From a bacterium (GTDB lineage: Bacteria > Patescibacteriota > Minisyncoccia > Ryanbacterales > 2-02-FULL-48-12): DNA of 5,528 bases. Location of the stretch: assembly GCA_005239605.1 (NCBI GenBank), contig SBBS01000025.1:1-5528 (forward strand), given 5' to 3'. Shown here in pieces: positions 1 through 5,523 of the stretch. A program made the position numbers and the translations under genes. Within the stretch, counting starts at the first letter, position 1; each line of letters starts with the position of its first letter. Below the pieces are notes generated by a model, which was given only the letters and a program-made list of their open reading frames with translations, was not told the origin of the DNA and searched no databases.

Positions 1-1
1 C

Positions 2-406
2 GAACTCAAAACCCTTCTTGAAAACAAAGCGGTTCCACCGCCAAACGGCGGAGAAACCGCAGAACCGGATGCCAACTTGGAAACCGGACGTCCGAATGAA
101 GAAGAGTCAGACACAGAACCCCCCGTCATAGAACTCCTCGGCAACAATCCCGCCGAAGTTTCGCTCAACTCCCAATTCCAGGACCCGGGCGTTACCGCGC
201 ACGACAACGCAACCGAAGACTTTTACATTGTGGTAGAGACAGAAGGATCTAATATAGATACTTCCACTCCCGGAGAATATGTTATCACCTATACCGCCAC
301 CGACCTTGCGGGGAATTCAACTGCGGCGGAGCGGATAGTGAACGTTATTGACCCGTATGCGCTTCCTGATACTGACGGTGAGGAGACGTTACCTGCCGCC
401 GAATAA
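2..406 (+). CDS. 3' end of a surface or secreted protein with a bacterial Ig-like (DUF5011/HYR-type) domain, 5' partial
   Basis: The frame is open to the left window edge and ends at TAA 404-406, giving 134 visible residues. The first 40 or so are a linker rich in Pro, Glu and Asn. After it comes one Ig-like beta-sandwich repeat of about 80 residues with the signature order of this family: PPVIELLG at its start, then QFQDPGVTAHDN, TPGEYVITYTATDLAGN, and a closing VNV strand. In known proteins such domains sit in tandem on secreted or cell-surface proteins and act as stalks or adhesion modules, so an extracellular place is likely. The C-terminus is a short acidic tail with no membrane anchor or sortase signal. 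The protein's N-terminal part and true function lie outside the window. A TTG at 77 could serve as a start, but the open frame upstream and the typical linker argue for a longer gene. It is separated from the next operon by a terminator. Confidence 0.8.
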   Translation, partial: ELKTLLENKAVPPPNGGETAEPDANLETGRPNEEESDTEPPVIELLGNNPAEVSLNSQFQDPGVTAHDNATEDFYIVVETEGSNIDTSTPGEYVITYTATDLAGNSTAAERIVNVIDPYALPDTDGEETLPAAE

Positions 407-482
407 TCACAAAAAAGAAAGTCAGGAGGGTAAACCTGTGGAAATACTGTGGATTAGTTGAAGATTGTTTTACAAAATAATT

Positions 483-512
483 AAAAAATGGCTTATTATA
501 AGCCATTTTTTT
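483..512 (+). terminator. Intrinsic (rho-independent) terminator after the Ig-like protein gene
   Basis: A 13-bp perfect stem (483-495 with 499-511) has a 3-base TTA loop. Its core is ATGGCTTA/TAAGCCAT, and it is followed by a run of seven T (506-512). It lies 77 bases after the upstream stop codon and before the mraZ promoter region, so it should isolate the cell wall cluster from the upstream gene. The left arm begins with six A, so it could also stop transcripts on the other strand, although no minus-strand gene is seen here. Confidence 0.88.
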
Positions 513-557
513 GTTTTGCGCAGGTTTCATGGTGTATTTATTTGGCGTTTCATGTAA

Positions 558-563
558 TATAGT
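558..563 (+). promoter_or_regulatory. Possible -10 box of the mraZ promoter
   Basis: TATAGT matches 5 of 6 bases of the TATAAT consensus and lies 53 bases before the mraZ ATG, in the only space between the upstream terminator and the gene. No convincing -35 box sits 16-18 bases upstream. An alternative pair is TTGGCG (542-547) with TATGGT (566-571) at 18-base spacing, which is weaker at the -10. The same TATAGT occurs in the mraZ-rsmH gap at 1091-1096, inside a shared sequence block, which supports it modestly. Confidence 0.35.
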
Positions 564-579
564 GGTATGGTTGTATATG

Positions 580-599
580 AAAGTGGGGATAAGTGGGAA
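580..599 (+). promoter_or_regulatory. MraZ operator: two TGGG direct repeats with 10-bp period
   Basis: Two adjacent decamers, AAAGTGGGGA (580-589) and TAAGTGGGAA (590-599), agree at 8 of 10 positions. The cores TGGGG and TGGGA are separated by 5 bases. Established MraZ operators upstream of mraZ are direct repeats of this kind: TGGGN with 5-base spacers in E. coli, and AAAGTG-type boxes at 10-bp period in mollicutes. The boxes end 11 bases before the mraZ ATG at 611, so binding would overlap the transcript leader and probably repress. Only two boxes are clear; the decamer at 570-579 does not fit. Confidence 0.7.
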
Positions 600-610
600 A
601 TTTAAAAATC

Positions 611-1045
611 ATGTTTTTAGGAGAGTATCGCCACAGCATTGACACAAAAAAACGGCTTTCCGTGCCGTCGAAGTTTCGGCGCGAGTTAGGAGGAAGTATT
701 GTGCTTACGCGCGGATTGGATTTATCGCTGTTTCTGTATCCGCGCGAAGAGTGGGAACGGATCGCTCAAAAATTGAGCGCATTGCCGGCAGGCCAAGCTG
801 CCACGCGGGGATTTGTCCGTCTGATGCTTGCAGGCGCGGAAGAAATTGCGCTTGATGTGTTGGGACGAATACTTATTCCGGAACATTTACGGACATACGC
901 GCGGCTTCGCCAACAAGTCATTGTTACCGGCGTATACAACCGGCTTGAAATCTGGGATGAACAGCTATGGAACGGCTACAAGAAAAAAGTGGAAAAAGAT
1001 GCGGATATGCTTGCGGAAAAATTGGGAGAAATTGGAGCGTTTTGA
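611..1045 (+). CDS. mraZ: Transcriptional regulator MraZ
   Basis: This 144-residue protein has the usual family length (about 140-150). MraZ is a DNA-binding regulator of the division and cell wall cluster, built from two AbrB/SpoVT-like half-domains and forming ring oligomers. Each half carries the family signature DxxxR: D11-T-K-K-R15 near the start and D82-V-L-G-R86 followed by ILIPEHLR. The N-terminus MFLGEYRHSID is the classic family start, which is why ATG 611 is preferred over an in-frame GTG at 593. That GTG lies inside the operator repeat and would add six atypical residues. No good SD site precedes the ATG. The C-terminal 30 residues are charged and helical (KKKVEKDADMLAEKLGE). It is the first gene of the cluster, and the repeats just upstream imply autoregulation. 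It ends with TGA, 112 bases before rsmH, a larger gap than any other within the cluster. Confidence 0.95.
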   Translation: MFLGEYRHSIDTKKRLSVPSKFRRELGGSIVLTRGLDLSLFLYPREEWERIAQKLSALPAGQAATRGFVRLMLAGAEEIALDVLGRILIPEHLRTYARLRQQVIVTGVYNRLEIWDEQLWNGYKKKVEKDADMLAEKLGEIGAF

Positions 1046-1067
1046 AAAAAATTAAAGTAGGACTTAC

Positions 1068-1097
1068 GCGTTTCATGAATACAGATGCAATATAGTG
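1068..1097 (+). promoter_or_regulatory. Possible internal promoter or regulator site before rsmH (copy of the mraZ upstream blocks)
   Basis: GCGTTTCATG (1068-1077) and AATATAGTG (1089-1097) also occur, in the same order, upstream of mraZ at 545-554 and 556-564. The gap between the blocks is 11 bases here and 1 base there, a difference of about one helical turn. The second block contains the TATAGT hexamer proposed as a -10 box. The shared blocks suggest either a second promoter or a binding site for a common regulator. No TGGG repeat of the MraZ type is present here. Confidence 0.35.
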
Positions 1098-1140
1098 ACT
1101 TACGATGTCCACAATTTAAGGACATCGTAAGTCACTATAT
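1090..1140. repeat. Perfect 21-bp inverted repeat in the mraZ-rsmH gap
   Basis: The left arm 1090-1110 (begins ATATAGTGAC, ends GATGTCC) is exactly complementary to the right arm 1120-1140, with a 9-base loop ACAATTTAA. Two more pairs form outside it (1087-1088 with 1141-1142) if A1089 is bulged. No T run follows on either strand, so it is not a standard terminator. As RNA it would form a very stable hairpin ending 17 bases before the rsmH start. It could be an mRNA processing or attenuation element, or the remnant of a small palindromic mobile element. The outer part of the left arm is the block shared with the mraZ upstream region. Confidence 0.9.
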
Positions 1141-1157
1141 GCGACTGATTAATAGAC

Positions 1158-2057
1158 ATGGAATCTATTCTGCATAAACCGGTTTTATTGAATGAAGTTC
1201 TGAAATATCTGAATCCGCAACCCGGTGGCGTGTTTATTGATGCAGCCATAAACGGCGGCGGACATGCGTCTGCCATTGCCGAGCGAATCGGCAAAGAGGG
1301 AAGGCTTTTGGGGATTGATCGCGATAGTGAAATTATTGAAAAATTGGAAGTTTCAAGCTTCAAGTTTCAAGCTTCAAGTTTCAAGCTGGTCTGCGATACT
1401 TTTGCCCATATAAAAGAAATTGCCGAAGCAAGCGGTTTTGCAGATGTAGATGGAATTTTATTTGATCTTGGGTTTAGTTCTTTTCATATAGAATCATCCG
1501 GCAGGGGATTTTCATTCCTTCGCGATGAGCCGCTTGACATGCGTTACAACACGGAATCAGGAATATCCGCACGGGACATCATCAATAGGTGGCCGGAAGA
1601 AAAACTGCGCAATATATTGTTTACATTAGGGGAAGAGCGTTATGCGCGCCGCATTGCGCGGCGTATTGCAGAGCAACGAGAACGCCACCCCATAGAAACA
1701 ACCGCGGAACTTGTGGAAATTATACGCAATGCCGTGCCGGGATTGTATCAAAGAGGACGGATTCATTTTGCAACACGGACATTTCAGGCATTACGCATGC
1801 GCGTAAATGATGAATTGGAACATGTTGCAAAAGGAATTGCGGGAGCGATTTCTTTGTTGGCAACAGGCGGACGCATTGCGGTCATTTCATTTCATTCGGG
1901 AGAAGACCGCGTAGTAAAAGAATTATTTAGACAAGAGGAACGAAACGGTGCGGTGCGCCGCATCACGAAAAAACCCCTATGCGCCGGCGCCGGGGAATGC
2001 AAAGAAAATCCGCGCGCAAGGTCCGCAAAACTGCGGGTAGCGGAACGAATAACATAA
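1158..2057 (+). CDS. rsmH: 16S rRNA (cytosine(1402)-N(4))-methyltransferase RsmH (MraW)
   Basis: This 299-residue protein is close to the family's usual size (about 300-315). RsmH uses S-adenosylmethionine to methylate the N4 of C1402 in the decoding centre of 16S rRNA. Visible motifs in order: HKPVLLNEVL at residues 6-15; the SAM loop DAAINGGGHASAI at 28-40; the acidic IDRD at 53-56; DGILFDLGFSS at 98-108; RGFSFLRDEPLDMR at 116-129; GEERYARRIA at 158-167; RTFQALRMRVNDEL at 207-220; and ISFHSGEDRVVK at 243-254. The tail NPRARSAKLRVAER (284-297) is also diagnostic. The SAM loop has Asn and Ala where many homologues have Gly and Ser. A 7-bp tandem repeat encodes SSFKFQASSFK at residues 66-76, between the acidic motif and the next beta strand. 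ATG 1158 gives the normal N-terminus; no SD is seen. ftsL follows 5 bases after the stop. Confidence 0.96.
   Translation: MESILHKPVLLNEVLKYLNPQPGGVFIDAAINGGGHASAIAERIGKEGRLLGIDRDSEIIEKLEVSSFKFQASSFKLVCDTFAHIKEIAEASGFADVDGILFDLGFSSFHIESSGRGFSFLRDEPLDMRYNTESGISARDIINRWPEEKLRNILFTLGEERYARRIARRIAEQRERHPIETTAELVEIIRNAVPGLYQRGRIHFATRTFQALRMRVNDELEHVAKGIAGAISLLATGGRIAVISFHSGEDRVVKELFRQEERNGAVRRITKKPLCAGAGECKENPRARSAKLRVAERIT
1348..1389 (+). repeat. Heptamer tandem repeat (AAGYTTC, six units) inside rsmH
   Basis: AAGTTTC and AAGCTTC alternate for five exact heptamers (1348-1382), and a sixth, degenerate unit AAGCTGG completes 42 bases. The array lies wholly within the rsmH reading frame and encodes the duplicated peptide SSFK-FQA-SSFK. 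Seven is not a multiple of three, so only gains or losses of three units (21 bases) keep the frame; 42 bases equals two such steps. It may be an expanded microsatellite or part of a dispersed heptamer family. Confidence 0.9.
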
Positions 2058-2062
2058 TACAT

Positions 2063-2356
2063 ATGAATATTCAAAAAAAGACTTGTCAAAAAATGATTTT
2101 CTTCGCGTTTTGTTTTGTGGCGCTTGGAGCCCTGTATATTTATGGTATAAATAAAACCGCCGTTCGCGCGTTTGGCAAATCTGTTGATAACAAGCGTATT
2201 ACGGAAATGGAAGAAGAAGTGCGGGCATTGGAAACAGAACGCGCGCACTTGGCAATCGGTTCGTGGTTAGAGACGCGAGCTCAGCGGTATGAATTAGTCG
2301 CGGCGGGAAAAGTGCATGTTCTTTCTCGCGATGTAGCCATAGTCCGCGCGGAATAA
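2063..2356 (+). CDS. ftsL: FtsL-like divisome protein (small bitopic membrane protein)
   Basis: This 97-residue protein has a short basic cytoplasmic N-terminus (MNIQKKTCQK), one transmembrane helix at about residues 11-29 (MIFFAFCFVALGALYIYGI), and an extracytoplasmic coiled coil at about 44-65 with hydrophobic residues I46, M49, V53, L56 and L63. This is the FtsL/DivIC plan. In known bacteria FtsL joins DivIC/FtsB and helps recruit and activate the FtsW-FtsI synthase at the septum. Sequence similarity in the family is too low to prove identity, but the place between rsmH and ftsI is the standard ftsL position. ATG 2063 is chosen because it starts right before the basic stretch and membrane helix, 5 bases after the rsmH stop. 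An earlier in-frame ATG at 1979 would add 28 Arg-rich residues and overlap rsmH by 79 bases. No clear SD site is seen. Confidence 0.8.
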   Translation: MNIQKKTCQKMIFFAFCFVALGALYIYGINKTAVRAFGKSVDNKRITEMEEEVRALETERAHLAIGSWLETRAQRYELVAAGKVHVLSRDVAIVRAE

Positions 2357-2365
2357 CACGTTATT

Positions 2366-4057
2366 ATGAATCGGCTCACGGTTTTGGGAGGTCTTATAAT
2401 TGGCGTGGCGGGGGCGGTTCTTGTGCGCCTCTTTTTTCTTCAAATTTCACACGCGGATGTATATAGCGAAACAGCGGCAAAACAACATGCGATAGCTCTT
2501 TCAACGCTTCCCAAAAGAGGCAATATTTTTTTCTCGGATAAGCAAGGCGCATTGGTGCCAGCCGCTGTCACTAAACGCGCGTATATGCTTGCGGGTAATC
2601 CGCAAAAAATTACCGACTCAGCGGAAACTTATGAAAAGGTGGTCCGCATTGTGAACTTGGATAAAGAAGAATTTTTTTTGCGCGCGGAGGCAACAAGCAC
2701 ATATGCTGTATTTCTGAAAGATATTTCCAAAGAGAAAGCGGAGGAATTAACACGTTTGCAAATTCCCGGCGTATGGATTGCGGTGGAAGAAGGCCGCATG
2801 TATCCGGAAGGATTAGTCGCAAGCCATGCGCTTGGATTTGTCGGGTATGCGGATAATGAACGTGTTGGAAGATACGGAGTTGAGCAGCAATATGAAAAAA
2901 CGCTCGCCGGTTCCCCTGGAAATTCCGCCGGCACAGAATCAAAAAGCGGTTTTCTGTTTTCGTTTGCAAAAAAATTGCCGGCAGAAAAAAAAGACGGCGC
3001 CGATGTTGTATTGACCATAGATCCGCATATACAATCCATTTCTCATCAAATTACCGCAGAGCTCATGAAACAATGGGACGCGGCTTCCGCCGGCATTCTG
3101 GTTATTCATCCGCAAACGGGAGCTATTCTTGCCATGGAAAGCCTGCCAAGTTTTGATCCAAATTCTTATAACACGGTAAAAGATTATGATGCATTTTTGA
3201 ATCCCTTTACGCAAAAAGTTTTTGAAATGGGTTCCATCATAAAACCCTTAACAATGGCGGCGGGACTTGATGCATACGCCGTTTCAGAAAATTCAACGTA
3301 TTACGATGCTGGCTTTGTGCAAATACAAGATGCCGAGATAAAAAATTATGATGGCAAAGGACGCGGAACGCAAAGCATGTACGACATATTGGATCAATCA
3401 TTGAATACGGGAGCCGTTTTTATTATGCAGCAGCTTGGCATGCGCCAGTTTCGGGATTATATGGAACGGTTTGGCTTGGGGGATGCCACCGGGGTTGATC
3501 TGCCGCAAGAAATATCCGGAAACATGCGCAATTTGGAAATTGGAAGAGACGTGGAATATGCGACGGCTTCATTCGGCCAAGGCATTGCCGTAACCCCTCT
3601 GGCGCTTGCGACCGCGCTTTCGGCAATAGCAAACGGAGGCGAATTGGTTCAACCTTACGTGGTGGATCGTATTATGGAAGGAAACGCGATAATTTCTAAA
3701 ACAACTCCCTCAACGCGCCGGCGCGTGCTGCGGCAAGAAACAACAGAAATAGTTTCGCGGATGCTTTCAAAAGTGGTTGATAATACGCTGGCAGGCGGTT
3801 TGGCGGCCATACCCGGGTATTACGTTGCCGCAAAAACCGGAACCGCGCAAATTGCGAATGCCGACGGTTCCGGTTACTCCGATTATTATTTGCATACGTT
3901 TTTCGGATACGCGCCCGCTTTTGATCCGCAATTTTTAATATTGCTGTTTCTTGAAAAACCGGTCGGCGCGCGCTATGCTTCTCAAACGCTTTCAGAACCA
4001 TTCCGCAAGCTGTCGGAATTTATCATCCATTATTATGGGATACTGCCGGATAGGTGA
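2366..4057 (+). CDS. ftsI: Class B penicillin-binding protein, FtsI/PBP3-like peptidoglycan D,D-transpeptidase
   Basis: This 563-residue protein is typical of FtsI. An N-terminal membrane anchor (residues about 5-27) is followed by the pedestal or dimerisation domain with the conserved KRGNIFFSDKQG (50-61) and GFVGYADNERVGRYGVEQQY (157-176). The transpeptidase domain starts near 212 and has all three catalytic motifs: SIIK at 290-293 (Ser290 is the acyl-enzyme nucleophile), SLN at 345-347, and KTG at 490-492. It cross-links peptidoglycan outside the membrane. There is no PASTA domain after the catalytic domain and no glycosyltransferase domain before it. The gene starts 9 bases after ftsL, so FtsI (septal) is favoured over an elongation PBP2, mostly from position; sequence alone does not settle this. 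The start sits right before the anchor helix. It ends with TGA, 28 bases before murF, with no murE between. Confidence 0.93.
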   Translation: MNRLTVLGGLIIGVAGAVLVRLFFLQISHADVYSETAAKQHAIALSTLPKRGNIFFSDKQGALVPAAVTKRAYMLAGNPQKITDSAETYEKVVRIVNLDKEEFFLRAEATSTYAVFLKDISKEKAEELTRLQIPGVWIAVEEGRMYPEGLVASHALGFVGYADNERVGRYGVEQQYEKTLAGSPGNSAGTESKSGFLFSFAKKLPAEKKDGADVVLTIDPHIQSISHQITAELMKQWDAASAGILVIHPQTGAILAMESLPSFDPNSYNTVKDYDAFLNPFTQKVFEMGSIIKPLTMAAGLDAYAVSENSTYYDAGFVQIQDAEIKNYDGKGRGTQSMYDILDQSLNTGAVFIMQQLGMRQFRDYMERFGLGDATGVDLPQEISGNMRNLEIGRDVEYATASFGQGIAVTPLALATALSAIANGGELVQPYVVDRIMEGNAIISKTTPSTRRRVLRQETTEIVSRMLSKVVDNTLAGGLAAIPGYYVAAKTGTAQIANADGSGYSDYYLHTFFGYAPAFDPQFLILLFLEKPVGARYASQTLSEPFRKLSEFIIHYYGILPDR

Positions 4058-4085
4058 AAATCATAAAGCATAAGACCTGTATAAA

Positions 4086-5384
4086 ATGAATACTTTTTTC
4101 AAAAAAATAGTGTTGGCGCTTCTTGCATGGGAAGCGCGCGCGGCGCTTGCAAAATTCCAGCCAAAGATTGTCGCGGTAACCGGAAGCGTGGGCAAATCCA
4201 GCACAAAAGAAGCAATTGCGGTTGTGCTTGGTGCAAAGTATCGCGTGCATAAGAGCCCCAAAAGCTACAACAGCGGTTTTGGCGTTCCTCTTACGATTTT
4301 AAGGCTTCCCACCGCATGGCATTCTCCCGTAGGATGGGGACTAACGCTGATGAAAGGATTTTTAGCGCGCTTTCAAAAAGAATATCCTGAGATATTGGTG
4401 CTGGAAACAGGGGTGGATCGTCCGGGCGATATGGATGCCGTTCTTTCCATCATAGAACCGCAGGTGAGCGTGATAACGGCGATTGGAGAAATTCCCGTGC
4501 ATGTGGAGTTTTTTTCCGGCCCGAAAGAACTCGCGATTGAAAAAGGAAAACTCGCGCGAGGAACAGCGGCTGCGGGGTTAGTGCTCTTAAACGCGGACGA
4601 TGACGCGGTATACGATATGCGGAACGAAGCTCGCGGAAAAGTAGTTACCTTTGGCTTTGGGAAAGGCGCCGACATCCGCTCGTCTCAATATACGCTTTAC
4701 ACGAAAAAAAATGATTCTAGCATAGAAGTCCCTGTGGGCATCCGCTGCAAAATAGATTATCAAGGATCCACGGTGCCTTTGCATATAAAGAATGCTTTAG
4801 GAAAACAGCAATTATATATGGCGACGGCGGCCATCGGGGTTGGGGGTTATTTTGGCATCAATGCATTGTCCGCCGCCGAAGCGCTTGAGGAAGGATATCG
4901 GCCGCTTGCAGGCCGCTTGCGTATTTTGGAAGGAATAAAAAATTCCGTCATTTTGGACGATTCGTATAATGCTTCACCCACCGCCATGCATGCCGCGCTT
5001 GATACGTTGCGGGATGTTCCCGCGCGCAGGCGCATCGCCGCGCTTGCCGATATGCTTGAAATCGGAAAATTCACCATCCAGGCGCATCAAGCAATGGGGG
5101 AGCTTGCGGCAAGTTTTGCGGATATCCTTGTTACCGTAGGCCCGCGCGCAAAATTTATCGCGCGGGAAGCGATAGAGCGCGGCATGAAACGAGATGCGAT
5201 ACATGAATTGAGTAGCGCCGGAGAAGCGGGAAAATTACTTCAGGATATTCTCCAGCCCGGCGATGTTGTTTTGGTAAAAGGATCGCAATCCATGCGCATG
5301 GAACGCGCTGTGGAAGAAATTATGGCTCACCCTGAATTAAAGAAAGATTTATTAGTGCGGCAGGAGAAGTATTGGAAGCAGTAA
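4086..5384 (+). CDS. murF: MurF-type ligase (UDP-MurNAc-tripeptide:D-Ala-D-Ala ligase), lacking the N-terminal substrate domain
   Basis: This 432-residue ATP-dependent ligase would add D-Ala-D-Ala to the UDP-MurNAc-tripeptide in the cytoplasm. Visible motifs: P-loop TGSVGKSSTKE at 32-42 (Ser-Ser after the lysine where Thr-Thr is common); YNSGFGVPLTIL at 61-72; LETGVDRPGDMD at 106-117 (Glu107 a likely metal ligand); HVEFFSGPKELAIEKGKL at 139-156 (Lys153 lines up with the carbamylated lysine of Mur ligases); NADDD at 169-173; DDSYNASPTAM at 291-301; LADMLEIGK at 320-328; and GDVVLVKGSQSMRMERAVE at 392-410. The last three are specific MurF signatures. The P-loop starts at about residue 32, whereas usual MurF proteins have about 80-100 residues before it that bind the UDP-sugar. 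Here only an amphipathic or hydrophobic helix (FFKKIVLALLAWEARAALAKF) precedes it. The missing part is not in the gap upstream. I believe this short form is common in CPR bacteria, but I cannot check it here. Confidence 0.9.
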   Translation: MNTFFKKIVLALLAWEARAALAKFQPKIVAVTGSVGKSSTKEAIAVVLGAKYRVHKSPKSYNSGFGVPLTILRLPTAWHSPVGWGLTLMKGFLARFQKEYPEILVLETGVDRPGDMDAVLSIIEPQVSVITAIGEIPVHVEFFSGPKELAIEKGKLARGTAAAGLVLLNADDDAVYDMRNEARGKVVTFGFGKGADIRSSQYTLYTKKNDSSIEVPVGIRCKIDYQGSTVPLHIKNALGKQQLYMATAAIGVGGYFGINALSAAEALEEGYRPLAGRLRILEGIKNSVILDDSYNASPTAMHAALDTLRDVPARRRIAALADMLEIGKFTIQAHQAMGELAASFADILVTVGPRAKFIAREAIERGMKRDAIHELSSAGEAGKLLQDILQPGDVVLVKGSQSMRMERAVEEIMAHPELKKDLLVRQEKYWKQ

Positions 5385-5396
5385 GAAAGGAGTGAT
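5384..5396 (+). promoter_or_regulatory. Strong Shine-Dalgarno-like site with no start codon at the right distance
   Basis: AGAAAGGAG followed directly by TGAT matches the complement of the usual 16S rRNA 3' end (AGAAAGGAGGTGAT) with one G missing. It overlaps the murF stop codon, where a downstream gene of the cluster would normally have its ribosome site. Yet no ATG, GTG or TTG follows at a working distance; TAA appears at 5401 and the next ATG is at 5461. It is the only strong SD beside the cluster genes. Confidence 0.5.
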
Positions 5397-5475
5397 ACAC
5401 TAAAAACAAACGTAAATTAGACCTGCCCCTTAATAAATTTTAGAGTGAAATTTCAGAAATATGAGATGGGGCGCC

Positions 5476-5523
5476 GGTGAAAATTTTGAAGCGCTAGCAG
5501 GGCTGACGCAAGAAATTTTCACC
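5476..5523. repeat. 11-bp inverted repeat at the right edge, possible end of a repeat or mobile element
   Basis: GGTGAAAATTT (5476-5486) is exactly complementary to AAATTTTCACC (5513-5523), with a 26-base loop. After a small internal loop, GGC (5470-5472) can pair with GCC (5526-5528), so the structure may continue beyond the window. Upstream, GCCCC (5425-5429) could alternatively pair with GGGGC (5468-5472). No T run follows within the window. The surrounding 5400-5528 shows no convincing gene. It may be a palindromic dispersed repeat, an insertion sequence end, or a terminator-like structure of the cluster. Confidence 0.6.

Noticed and set aside
352..403. LPDTDGEE near the C-terminus as a sortase (LPxTG) signal
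   Set aside because: The glycine position is Asp, and no hydrophobic segment or basic tail follows before the stop.
593..610. In-frame GTG at 593 as the mraZ start, giving a 150-residue protein
   Set aside because: It lies inside the second operator repeat and adds MGNLKI before the conserved family start MFLGEYRH; ATG 611 fits the family better.
1046..1157. The 21-bp palindrome as an intrinsic terminator of mraZ
   Set aside because: No T run follows the stem on either strand, and the cluster continues in the same direction.
1984..1993. 10-bp GC palindrome CCGGCGCCGG in rsmH as a regulatory site
   Set aside because: It lies in coding sequence (Ala-Gly-Ala region) and is short; GC-rich palindromes of this size arise from codon use.
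1979..2062. Upstream ATG at 1979 for the FtsL-like gene
   Set aside because: It would overlap rsmH by 79 bases, in the part coding its conserved C-terminus, and add an Arg-rich leader not expected in FtsL. The start at 2063 directly precedes the basic stretch and membrane helix.
2985..2992. Run of eight A in ftsI (and eight T near 2672) as a programmed frameshift site
   Set aside because: The ftsI frame continues intact through all catalytic motifs, and the alternative frames stop soon; no product would need a shift.
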